A DNA stretch of 64,000 bases from NCBI RefSeq assembly GCF_006442975.2, contig NZ_CP083954.1, positions 558,001-622,000 of the forward strand, given 5' to 3'. Every line of letters begins with the position of its first letter. The first letter of the stretch is position 1. Shown here one piece after another: positions 16,736-24,293 of the stretch. The position numbers were made by a program, and so were the translations under genes. Below the pieces are notes generated by a model. The model did no database searches. It had not been told where the DNA came from and saw only the letters and a program-made list of their open reading frames with translations. The stretch comes from Mesorhizobium sp. B2-1-1. GTDB taxonomy: Bacteria; Pseudomonadota; Alphaproteobacteria; Rhizobiales; Rhizobiaceae.

Positions 16736-17430
16736 CGCTGGTAGACGACGACGGACCGGAACGTGGAGGCGACGACCTGTTCGCCGCCGAATATGTTCTT
16801 GGCGTCCTGACAGCGGAAGAACGCCAGATCGCGTCCCGCCGCATCGATGGCGACGCCGCATTCGCTCGGCTTGTCGATGCCTGGGAGGCCCATTTTTCGC
16901 CCTTGGCCGTCGCCTATCCCGGGACAGAACCTCCGATCAGGGTCAAGGAGGCGATCGATCGCCGGCTGTTCGCCTCGCAGCCTCGCGCCGGCCTATGGTC
17001 GAGCCTTGCCTTCTGGCGCGGCCTTGCCGCCGCCGCCATCGCGGCGCTGGCGATCTACATCGCCTTGCCTTTCATCAACCCGCCGCTCCAACAACCACAG
17101 CTTGTCGCCTCGCTGGCCGCCGAAGGCAGCGACGTCAGATACCTCGTCGTCTATGACGCGGCGCATCATGAAGTCGGCCTGTCGCACGTTTCCGGTGAGC
17201 GGGCCTCCGGCAAGGACTTCGAACTGTGGGTGATCGTGGGCAAGAACGCGCCGGTTTCGATGGGCGTCATCCCGGCCGGGAAGGCTGCGCATGTGGCGGT
17301 TTCGCCGGCCGTGCAGCAGAAACTTGCGCAGGGCGCCGTGCTGGCGGTCAGCCTCGAGCCTTCAGGCGGTTCGCCGACCGGCCAGCCGACGGGACCGGTG
17401 GTCGCGGCAGGCGACCTGAAGGGCATCTGA
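16732..17430 (+). CDS. RskA-type membrane anti-sigma factor
   Basis: A 232-residue protein coupled by ATGA overlap to the sigma factor. The N-terminal cytoplasmic part (about 1-95) has the A-A-E-Y-V-L-G-V-L motif common in RskA-type anti-sigma domains and no zinc-binding H-x3-C-x2-C. One membrane segment lies near residues 97-115. The C-terminal RskA domain would be periplasmic, with F-E-L-W-V-I near residue 165. It should hold the sigma factor inactive at the membrane until an envelope signal arrives. Downstream fasciclin and MsrB genes are plausible targets. Confidence 0.87.
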   Translation: MTLVDDDGPERGGDDLFAAEYVLGVLTAEERQIASRRIDGDAAFARLVDAWEAHFSPLAVAYPGTEPPIRVKEAIDRRLFASQPRAGLWSSLAFWRGLAAAAIAALAIYIALPFINPPLQQPQLVASLAAEGSDVRYLVVYDAAHHEVGLSHVSGERASGKDFELWVIVGKNAPVSMGVIPAGKAAHVAVSPAVQQKLAQGAVLAVSLEPSGGSPTGQPTGPVVAAGDLKGI

Positions 17431-17649
17431 TGGCTCCCCGCCCGGACCGTCGCCTTACAAAATAGTGAAGTCTATTTTTGCAAGGATAACCGCGGACCAA
17501 ATTCCCGCGGTTGGATCAGCCTATCCACCGAAATCACTGGACCTCATTCGGAAGAAAAGAATTCTTTCATAGAAAGCGAAACTAAGTTTTTCATGGCCCG
17601 TATCTCCTCGCGTTCCCAATGATGGGGAAAACAACCCGAGGAGACTTAC

Positions 17650-18210
17650 ATGATGCGTAAATTCGCCACCCTTTTGCTCGCCGGTACGATCGGCCTCTCA
17701 GCGCTCGGCACCATCGCCTATGCCGCCAATCCGATGGTCGGGGGCGCACCCATGTACGCCAAGAAGAACATCATCGAGAACGCCGTCAATTCGAAGGACC
17801 ACACGACGCTGGTCGCTGCCGTCAAGGCAGCGGGCCTGGTCGACACGCTGCAGGGCGCCGGGCCCTTCACCGTCTTCGCTCCCACCAACGAGGCCTTTGC
17901 AGCACTTCCGGCCGGCACGGTCGAAACGCTGCTCAAGCCCGAGAACAAGGACAAGCTGACCAAGGTCCTGACCTGCCATGTGATCGCGGCGAAAGCGATG
18001 GCCGCCGACGTCGCCAAGATGGCCAAGGCCGATGGCGGCGCGCATGTAGTCAAGACCGCCGGCGGCTGCGAGCTGACGCTCAAGGCCGATAAGGGCAAGG
18101 TCACCGTCACGGACGAGAACGGCAATGTCGCCCATGTGACGATTGCCGACGTCAGGCAGTCCAATGGCGTCATCCACGTCATCGACAAGGTTCTTTTGCC
18201 GAAGATGTAA
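17650..18210 (+). CDS. Secreted fasciclin (FAS1) domain protein
   Basis: A 186-residue protein with a signal peptide cleaved near residue 25 (A-Y-A-A) and one FAS1 domain from about residue 38 to the end. It carries the two conserved FAS1 stretches: F-T-V-F-A-P-T-N-E-A-F near residue 75, and the C-terminal N-G-V-I-H-V-I-D-K-V-L-L-P. FAS1 proteins mediate adhesion in the envelope or cell surface. ATG 17650 follows GAGGAG. It lies 220 bases after the anti-sigma gene, a layout often seen when the sigma factor controls the fasciclin gene. Confidence 0.9.
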   Translation: MMRKFATLLLAGTIGLSALGTIAYAANPMVGGAPMYAKKNIIENAVNSKDHTTLVAAVKAAGLVDTLQGAGPFTVFAPTNEAFAALPAGTVETLLKPENKDKLTKVLTCHVIAAKAMAADVAKMAKADGGAHVVKTAGGCELTLKADKGKVTVTDENGNVAHVTIADVRQSNGVIHVIDKVLLPKM

Positions 18211-18408
18211 CATACGGCTCGCTGCCGGCGAACAGGCAGCAAGGCTCTCCTGCCGGTGCGCGACTTCGTACACGCGTTGCGCCGGCAGGCGTCCGCTCCG
18301 CACTGTGGCTCCATCCAGGAGGCTGGTGCGGGTAACGTTCGGCCCTCAACGGCTTTTGATTTTCAGCCGAGCGTTGAATGTGGCAAACAGATAGCAGGAG
18401 GATTGGCC

Positions 18409-18912
18409 ATGAACCGTCGCGACTTTCTCTTGAGCGGCGCCGCCGCCATCGGCGTGGTCGCCGGCACGGCATCTCTGCTGCGCATGGGCGGATCGCAGGA
18501 TGCACGTGCGGCGGAGACCTTCGAAGTCACCAAGACCGATGCCGAATGGCGCGCGATCCTGTCTCCCGCGGCCTTCGACGTGCTGCGCAAGGAAGGCACC
18601 GAATATCCCGGCACCAGCCCATTGCTCAACGAGCACCGCAAGGGCGTCTTCGCCTGCGCCGGCTGCGACCTGCCGGTTTACTCCTCCGAGACGAAGTTCG
18701 ATTCCGGCACCGGCTGGCCGAGTTTCTGGCAGGAGATCGCCAACGCCGTCGGCAAGACGCAGGACCGGTCGCTCGGCATGACTCGCACCGAAGTCCACTG
18801 CCGCCGCTGCGGCGGCCATCTGGGCCATGTCTTCGACGACGGCCCGCCGCCGACCGGGCTGCGTCACTGCATCAACGGCGTGGCGCTGAGCTTCAAGCCC
18901 GCCACAGCCTGA
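18409..18912 (+). CDS. msrB: Tat-exported peptide-methionine (R)-S-oxide reductase
   Basis: A 167-residue MsrB with a twin-arginine signal (M-N-R-R-D-F-L-L) and hydrophobic core, cleaved near residue 35. It repairs methionine-R-sulfoxide in proteins, here in the periplasm. Zinc ligands are C83/C86 and C131/C134; the S-G-T-G-W-P-S-F motif is near residue 99, and the catalytic cysteine is C154 in R-H-C-I-N-G. No resolving cysteine is evident elsewhere in the mature part. ATG 18409 has AGGAGG upstream. It follows the sigma/fasciclin genes and ends in a clear terminator. Confidence 0.93.
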   Translation: MNRRDFLLSGAAAIGVVAGTASLLRMGGSQDARAAETFEVTKTDAEWRAILSPAAFDVLRKEGTEYPGTSPLLNEHRKGVFACAGCDLPVYSSETKFDSGTGWPSFWQEIANAVGKTQDRSLGMTRTEVHCRRCGGHLGHVFDDGPPPTGLRHCINGVALSFKPATA

Positions 18913-18932
18913 GACCATGCGGCCGCGATATG

Positions 18933-18965
18933 AAAAAACTCCGGGTTTGCGACCCGGAGTTTTTT
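18933..18965. terminator. Rho-independent terminator after msrB
   Basis: AAAAAACTCCGGGT and ACCCGGAGTTTTTT form a perfect 14-bp stem with a 5-base loop and a T-run. With A-tract and T-tract on opposite sides it could work in both directions, ending msrB and the convergent efflux operon that stops at 19070. Confidence 0.93.
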
Positions 18966-19069
18966 AGCGGTCAGTCATTTCGGGCGTGGACTGGAGGAGC
19001 TTCCCGAAACGGCTGCCCGTGTTTCCTTGCTTTCAGCGCATTACCGAACGCAAACCGTTTCTCCCGGTG

Positions 19070-20662
19070 TCAGTGCCCGCCGCCGCCACCGCCGGCGGCC
19101 GCCGGTTTGCGGATCATCATGGTGAACAGGCCAAGCGTCGCGAACAGCACCGTCAGCATGTAGAACACGTCCATGAAGGACAGCAGCGCCGCCTGCTGCT
19201 GGACCATGCCCGACAATTTCGAGATCGCCGCGCTGGCCGCGTCCAGGCCGGCGGTCTGCTCGAAATTGAGCGTCATGTTCTGCAGCTTCTGCTGCGCGGC
19301 CGCACTTCCCCACTGTACGTGCTCGGAGAGCCTTGCATAGTGGAAGGCGTTGCGGTCGATCAGCACCGTGTTGATCAGGGCGAGGCCGACGGCACCGCCG
19401 AGATTGCGGGTCAGGTTGAACAGGCCCGACGCATTCTTCAGCCGCTCGGGCGGCAGCGTGCCGAGCGCGATGTTGTTGATCGGCACCATGCACAGCATCA
19501 TCGAACAGCCGCGCAGGATCTGCGGGATGAGCAGCTCGTAAAAATCCCAGTCGGCGGTCAGATGCGTCATCCACCAGGTTCCGGTGGCGAAGCCGAAGAA
19601 GCCGATCATCATCATCAGGCGCGGGTCCATCTTGTTCGACAGGATGCCCGAGACCGGCGCGGTGAAGAACATCGCCAGGCCGCTGACGAACAGTGCCTCG
19701 CCGATCATCATGGAATCGTAGCCGCGGATGCGTCCGAGGAACACGGGGTAGAGATAGGTGAGACCGTAGAGGCCGATTCCGATGACGAAGGAGAACAGCG
19801 AGCCGAAGGCGAAGTTGATATTGCTGAACGCCTTGAGATCGACGATCGGCTCCTCGGCGGTGAACACCCGCCAGAAGAACAGCACCGCGCCGAAGGTCAT
19901 GACGACGGCGCAGATGAACACCGCCTGATCTTGCAGCCAATCATTGTTCGGGCCTTCCTCGAGCACATATTCCATGCAGCCGAGGAACGCCGCCATGCCG
20001 GCAAGGCCCCACCAGTCGAACTTCGAGAACAGCTTCAGGTTGGGCTTGTCGAAGTCGATCAGCGACCAGGCCGCCGTCGTCACCAGAATGCCGGGCACGA
20101 CATTGACGAGGAACAGCCAGTGCCAGGACATTGCGTGGCTGATATAGCCGCCGACGGTCGGACCGATGGTGGGCGCCAGGGTGGCCACCAGGCCGATCAT
20201 CGGCGAAACGACGGCACGGCGCGACGGCGGGAAGATGGTGAAGGCGGCCGCAAAGACGCTGGGGATCATGCCGCCGCCGATAAAACCCTGGATGGCGCGG
20301 TAAACGATCATCTGGTCGATGTTGGTGGCGGTCGCGGCGAGCGCGCTTGCAGCGGTAAAACCCGCCGCCGAAATTGTGAACAGAACACGCGTCGACAGCA
20401 TCCGGCTGAGAAAGCCGGACAGGGGGATCATGACCACCTCGGCGATCAGATAGGCCGTCTGCACCCAAGGGATCTCGTCGGAACTGGCGCTCAGGCCAGC
20501 CTGGATCTCGGCCAGCGAGGCCGAGACGATCTGGATGTCCAGGATGGCCATGAACATGCCGAACACCATCGCCAGGAAGGCTATGACGCGCCGCGTCGAG
20601 ATGGTGTCAGGCACAGCCGGCCTCGCCGGCGGCGCTCCTGCGGTCAGGGTTGCGGTGGCCAT
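19070..20662 (-). CDS. DHA2-family drug efflux MFS transporter (EmrB-like)
   Basis: A 530-residue, 14-segment inner-membrane proton antiporter. DHA2 motifs are visible: the L-D-I-Q-I-V-S-A-S-L-A motif in the first segment (about 41-51), W-V-Q-T-A-Y-L-I-A-E near residue 67, and G-P-T-V-G-G near residue 165 (antiporter motif C). The C-terminus ends in a glycine run and His. ATG 20662 follows GGGGAG; it lies 22 bases after the adaptor gene, so the two are one operon. Together they export toxic compounds through an outer-membrane factor encoded elsewhere. Confidence 0.92.
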   Translation of the reverse strand: MATATLTAGAPPARPAVPDTISTRRVIAFLAMVFGMFMAILDIQIVSASLAEIQAGLSASSDEIPWVQTAYLIAEVVMIPLSGFLSRMLSTRVLFTISAAGFTAASALAATATNIDQMIVYRAIQGFIGGGMIPSVFAAAFTIFPPSRRAVVSPMIGLVATLAPTIGPTVGGYISHAMSWHWLFLVNVVPGILVTTAAWSLIDFDKPNLKLFSKFDWWGLAGMAAFLGCMEYVLEEGPNNDWLQDQAVFICAVVMTFGAVLFFWRVFTAEEPIVDLKAFSNINFAFGSLFSFVIGIGLYGLTYLYPVFLGRIRGYDSMMIGEALFVSGLAMFFTAPVSGILSNKMDPRLMMMIGFFGFATGTWWMTHLTADWDFYELLIPQILRGCSMMLCMVPINNIALGTLPPERLKNASGLFNLTRNLGGAVGLALINTVLIDRNAFHYARLSEHVQWGSAAAQQKLQNMTLNFEQTAGLDAASAAISKLSGMVQQQAALLSFMDVFYMLTVLFATLGLFTMMIRKPAAAGGGGGGH

Positions 20663-20684
20663 GGCGTTGCTCCCCGGAGCGCGC

Positions 20685-21869
20685 TCAGTTGATCGCGGCC
20701 GGCGCGGTGCGGCTGTCGACGGCGACAACGACGCTTAAGCCGGCGCGCAGTCTGCCGCTCTTCAGCGCATCGGCCGGCACGTCGATGCGGACCGGGACGC
20801 GCTGCACCACTTTGGTGAAATTGCCGGTGGCATTTTCCGGCGGCAGCAGCGAGAACACGGCACCCGAGGCCGGCGCCAGCGAGGAAACAGTGCCCTCGAT
20901 GGGCTCGCCGTCGATGGCATCGACCGAAATCCTGACCTTTTCGCCGGGCACCAGCCGGGCAAGCTGGGTCTCCTTGAAGTTGGCGACGATGTAGAGCTTG
21001 TTCATCGGAACGATGACGGCGAGCTTCTGGCCGGGGCTCACGAGGTCGCCCTGCTCGACGGAACGGTTGCCGACGACGCCGTCATAGGGCGCCTTGAGCA
21101 CAGTGAAGGACAGGTCGCGCGCGGCCTTGTCGCGGCTGAGCTGCAAGGATGCCAGCGTGCTTGCCGATTCAGCACGCTGCGCCTCCAGCACGCCGATATT
21201 GGCCTGTGCTGCGGCGATCTGCGCGTCGGCGCCGACGAGAGCGGCGTTGGCCTGGTCGAGCGCCGTCTGGGCGTCGTCGAGTTGCGCCTGCGTACCGACA
21301 TGGGTCTTGAGCAGTTGCGCGGCGCGCTGCTGGGCGCGCGCGGCATTGGCCGCCGCGGCCTGGTCGGCGGTCTTGGCGGCCTGCGCCTGCTGCAAGGAGG
21401 CCTGCGCCGCCTTGGTCTGCGCATCGATGCGATCGAGCGTCCTGGCCAGCGTGGCGATCTGCGCCTCGGCCTGGGCGACCGCTATTTTGTAATCACCGTC
21501 ATCGACCGTCAGCAGGGGATCGCCGGCCTTGACCTGCTGGTTCTCGCTGACCTTGACCTGATCGACATAGCCGGAGATCTTGGGCGAAATGAAAGCCATG
21601 TCGGCCTGGACATAGGCGTCGTCGGTCGAAATCATGAAACGGCCGGTGGTCCAGTAATCGTAGCCGTACCAGGCGCCGGCGCCGAGCAGTGCGACGCCGA
21701 TGATCGGCAGCAGGAAAGAGCGCACGGAACGCTTCTTCTTCGCCGGAGTTTCCGCCAGAGGCGGCGCGGCGACTGGGTGGACGGGAACTTCCGGTGCTTC
21801 CGTCGCCGGGGCGACCTTGGCGTTGGGGAAAGGACGGACTTCGGCGGTGGACGGCGCGTTCGAGGACAT
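20685..21869 (-). CDS. HlyD-family membrane fusion protein (EmrA-like)
   Basis: A 394-residue periplasmic adaptor: Pro-rich cytoplasmic tail, one membrane segment near residues 50-68, a biotinyl-lipoyl half-motif around residue 90-120, a long Ala/Gln-rich coiled-coil hairpin about residues 130-235, then the second lipoyl half and beta-barrel. It links the EmrB-like pump to an outer-membrane channel. It is first in the efflux operon, under the TetR operators between it and the divergent regulator. Confidence 0.92.
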   Translation of the reverse strand: MSSNAPSTAEVRPFPNAKVAPATEAPEVPVHPVAAPPLAETPAKKKRSVRSFLLPIIGVALLGAGAWYGYDYWTTGRFMISTDDAYVQADMAFISPKISGYVDQVKVSENQQVKAGDPLLTVDDGDYKIAVAQAEAQIATLARTLDRIDAQTKAAQASLQQAQAAKTADQAAAANAARAQQRAAQLLKTHVGTQAQLDDAQTALDQANAALVGADAQIAAAQANIGVLEAQRAESASTLASLQLSRDKAARDLSFTVLKAPYDGVVGNRSVEQGDLVSPGQKLAVIVPMNKLYIVANFKETQLARLVPGEKVRISVDAIDGEPIEGTVSSLAPASGAVFSLLPPENATGNFTKVVQRVPVRIDVPADALKSGRLRAGLSVVVAVDSRTAPAAIN

Positions 21870-21893
21870 GACATCTCTCTAAGTTATAATACT

Positions 21894-21973
21894 GAACCGT
21901 TCGGTTCGATCCGGCCGTTGACATAGCGCCTAAAGAGGACCATATCAAGAGGCAATCGAACCGCTTGGTTCGA
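21894..21973. promoter_or_regulatory. Two palindromic operators and back-to-back promoters for efflux operon and tetR
   Basis: Operator 1 is GAACCG-TT-CGGTTC (21894-21907, perfect). Operator 2 is TCGAACC-GCTT-GGTTCGA (21956-21973, perfect). Both share the AACCG/CGGTT-type half-site of TetR regulators. Between them, for tetR, TTGACA at 21918 is followed 17 bases later by CATATC; for the efflux operon, TTGATA on the minus strand at 21941-21946 is followed 17 bases later by TATGTC. Each operator therefore lies just downstream of one promoter, consistent with repression of both units. Confidence 0.75.
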
Positions 21974-21996
21974 ATTATTTTCGAGGTGTGACTTTA

Positions 21997-22731
21997 ATGG
22001 CCGACACAACGCCCGACGTCGAAAACGACAATTGCGGCGACCTGCTGGACGGCTTGCGCCGCGGCCGCCCGGCAGCCGGACAGGATCCGGTCAAGCGCAG
22101 CCAGATCATCGATGGCGCCCGCCGGGTCTTTATCGACAAGGGCTTCGAGGCGGCCTCGATGAACGACATCACGCGGGAAGCCGGCGTTTCGAAAGGCACC
22201 ATCTATGTCTACTTCGCCAACAAGGAAGAGCTGTTCGAGGCGCTGATCGAGGAAGAGCGCGGCACGATCTTCAAGAACATGTATGACGTGCTCGACCGTG
22301 CCGACGACCTGCGCGAGACGCTGGTGAAATTCGGCAAGGTCCTGTCCATGAAGATCACCTCGGCCAAGGTCATCCAGGCCCAGCGCACGGTGATCGGCGC
22401 CTCCGACAGGATACCCGACATGGGCGCGCGGTTTTACGAACGCGGCCCCAAACGCGGCCACGACAAGGTCGTGACCTTCCTCAAGGCCGCCATCGACCGT
22501 GGCCTGCTCAAGATCGACGATGTCGACCTTGCCGCCTATCAGTTCACAGAACTCTGCCTGGCCGGTCTTTTCCGGCAGTGCATCTTCGCCTATCGCGCCA
22601 AGGCTCCGAACCAGGACGAAATCGACCATATCGTCAGGTCGGGCGTCGACATGTTCCTGAAGGCCTATGGCACCGAAATGCTTGCCGCGGAGGAAAGCCA
22701 CAAGATGATCGCCCTGGAGGCGAAGGCTTAA
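21997..22731 (+). CDS. TetR/AcrR-family transcriptional repressor of the efflux operon
   Basis: A 244-residue TetR protein. The DNA-binding domain is at about residues 35-85 with A-R-R-V-F-I-D-K-G-F, D-I-T-R-E-A-G-V-S-K-G-T-I-Y-V-Y-F and K-E-E-L-F. The all-helical C-terminal domain would bind the inducing drug. ATG 21997 is chosen because GAGG stands ten bases upstream; GTG 21988 lacks spacing. Divergent from the EmrAB-type operon with paired operators in the gap, so it very likely represses both itself and the pump. Confidence 0.9.
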   Translation: MADTTPDVENDNCGDLLDGLRRGRPAAGQDPVKRSQIIDGARRVFIDKGFEAASMNDITREAGVSKGTIYVYFANKEELFEALIEEERGTIFKNMYDVLDRADDLRETLVKFGKVLSMKITSAKVIQAQRTVIGASDRIPDMGARFYERGPKRGHDKVVTFLKAAIDRGLLKIDDVDLAAYQFTELCLAGLFRQCIFAYRAKAPNQDEIDHIVRSGVDMFLKAYGTEMLAAEESHKMIALEAKA

Positions 22732-22748
22732 CCCGGCTTTTTGTGCCG

Positions 22749-23408
22749 CTAGCCGCCATTGGCCGCGAGCACGATCGCGGCGCGCAGCTCCTCCAGGCCC
22801 TCGGCCTTTTCCGATGACGTCGCCAGCACGAAAGGAAACGCCGCCGGTCGCTTCTTGATCTTGGCAAGCGTCTCCTCAATCAGCCGCGGCACGCCGGCGG
22901 CCTTGATCTTGTCGGTCTTGGTCAGCACGACCTGGTACGAAACCGCCGCCTTGTCGAGCAGCGACAGCACCTCGTCGTCCTTGGCCTTGATGCCGTGGCG
23001 GGCGTCGATCAGCACATAAACCCGCTTCAGCGTGACACGGCCCTTGAGATAGTCGAAGACCAGCTTCGTCCAATCGTCGACCTTTTCCTTGGGCGCGGTG
23101 GCATAGCCGTAGCCCGGCATGTCGACCAATGCCATTGGCGGCAGGTCGGCGCCCTCCCCCGAAAATCCGTCCGGCACGAAATAATTGAGTTCCTGCGTGC
23201 GCCCTGGCGTGTTGGAGGTGCGCGCCAGGCCCTTCTGGTTGACCAGAGCGTTGATCAGCGACGACTTGCCGACGTTGGAGCGGCCGGCAAAGGCGATTTC
23301 CGGCGGCCCTTCCGGCGGCAGGAACTTCATGGCGGGCACACCGCGGATGAAGATCCACCCGCGGGTAAACAGGTCCGTGCCGATCGTGGTGCTGTATTGA
23401 GCGTTCAA
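22749..23408 (-). CDS. yihA: Ribosome biogenesis GTP-binding protein YihA/YsxC (EngB)
   Basis: A 219-residue GTPase needed for late assembly of the large ribosomal subunit. G1 is [10 protein letters not shown]3 is D-M-P-G-Y-G-Y, and G4 is T-K-T-D-K. The start is placed at TTG 23408, whose second and third bases begin the TGA stop of the preceding acetyltransferase gene, giving tight coupling; this yields the F-I-R-G-V-P N-terminus seen in rhizobial homologues. A later ATG would remove conserved residues. In relatives this gene lies between yidC and argB. Confidence 0.92.
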   Translation of the reverse strand: MNAQYSTTIGTDLFTRGWIFIRGVPAMKFLPPEGPPEIAFAGRSNVGKSSLINALVNQKGLARTSNTPGRTQELNYFVPDGFSGEGADLPPMALVDMPGYGYATAPKEKVDDWTKLVFDYLKGRVTLKRVYVLIDARHGIKAKDDEVLSLLDKAAVSYQVVLTKTDKIKAAGVPRLIEETLAKIKKRPAAFPFVLATSSEKAEGLEELRAAIVLAANGG

Positions 23409-24043
23409 GCTGCTGTCTCCAGAAGAGAAATATCGGCGCCCCTGATGGCATCGAGGTTGCGGCTGATCTTGTCCACCGGCCAATCCCACCAAGCCACCGC
23501 CAGCAGCCGCCGGATCGTCCTGTCGTCGAAACGCATCTTGACGACCTTGGCCGCGTTGCCGGCGACGATGGCATAGGGCCGCACGTCGTGCGTGACCACG
23601 GACTTCGCCGCAACGATGGCGCCATGTCCGATTTGCACCCCCGGCAGGATCACTGCCTCCATGCCGATCCAGACATCGTTGCCGACCACCGTGTCGCCGC
23701 GCACCTCCTTCGACCATGTGACGGGGTCGAAACCCTTTTCCCAGCCATGGCCGAAAATGTTGAACGGATAGGTTGAAAAACCGGACATGGCGTGGTTGGC
23801 GCCGTTCATGATGAAGCGGGCACCTTCGGCGATGGCGCAGAACTTACCGATGATCAGCCTGTCGCCGATGAAGGAATAGTGGTGCAGCACGCATTTCTCG
23901 GCGAATTTATCCGGCCCTTCCGGATCGTCATAATAGGTGAAGTCGCCGATCTCGATGTTGGGCGCGCTCACCAGCGCCTTGAGGAAGCCGACGCGCGTGT
24001 GCATCGGGATCGGGTGCTTGATGTCGGGATTGGGTCCGGTCAT
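23405..24043 (-). CDS. CatB/Vat-like hexapeptide acetyltransferase
   Basis: A 212-residue left-handed beta-helix acetyltransferase of the xenobiotic (CatB/Vat) group. It has the G-D-F-T-Y-Y-D-D motif near residue 37, the active-site loop N-G-A-N-H-A-M-S near residue 80 with the catalytic His, and the C-terminal [11 protein letters not shown] near residue 165. Chromosomal members acetylate hydroxyls of antibiotics or other acceptors; the substrate here is unknown. ATG 24043 is used. It is inserted between yidC and yihA, overlapping the latter's start. Confidence 0.85.
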   Translation of the reverse strand: MTGPNPDIKHPIPMHTRVGFLKALVSAPNIEIGDFTYYDDPEGPDKFAEKCVLHHYSFIGDRLIIGKFCAIAEGARFIMNGANHAMSGFSTYPFNIFGHGWEKGFDPVTWSKEVRGDTVVGNDVWIGMEAVILPGVQIGHGAIVAAKSVVTHDVRPYAIVAGNAAKVVKMRFDDRTIRRLLAVAWWDWPVDKISRNLDAIRGADISLLETAA

Positions 24044-24245
24044 GGCGGTTCGTCCGGGAATTGGCTGGCGGACGCGTCCCGCGTCGGCGCACACCTCGTC
24101 AAAGTAGCGTAATCCGCCGTATAGCACCAATCGCCCCGGGAGCGAGTCTTCGATGGTGGACAAGCGCATTTGCCGGATCGGACGGTGCCGCGCGTTTGCA
24201 GTTTCGCCCATCGCGGGCGGACGTGGACCGATGCCGGCGCACAAG

Positions 24246-24273
24246 AAAAAACCCGGACGAGCCGGGGTTTTTT
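24246..24273 (-). terminator. Rho-independent terminator after yidC
   Basis: AAAAAACCCGG and CCGGGGTTTTTT form an 11-bp stem (with one extra G) around a 5-base loop. It stands 21 bases past the yidC stop on the minus strand and should end the rpmH-rnpA-yidC transcript before the acetyltransferase gene. Confidence 0.88.
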
Positions 24274-24293
24274 GAAATCGTGAGCCGGCGCCT

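Noticed and set aside
17564..17576. CTTTC-ATA-GAAAG palindrome upstream of the fasciclin gene as an operator
   Set aside because: Short, single copy, and without a matching site before the other stress genes; insufficient to claim.
18986..20692. Plus-strand open frame of 568 codons opposite the first efflux pump
   Set aside because: Antisense shadow in GC-rich DNA: charged, low-complexity product rich in His, Arg and Asp, while the minus-strand frame is a complete DHA2 transporter.
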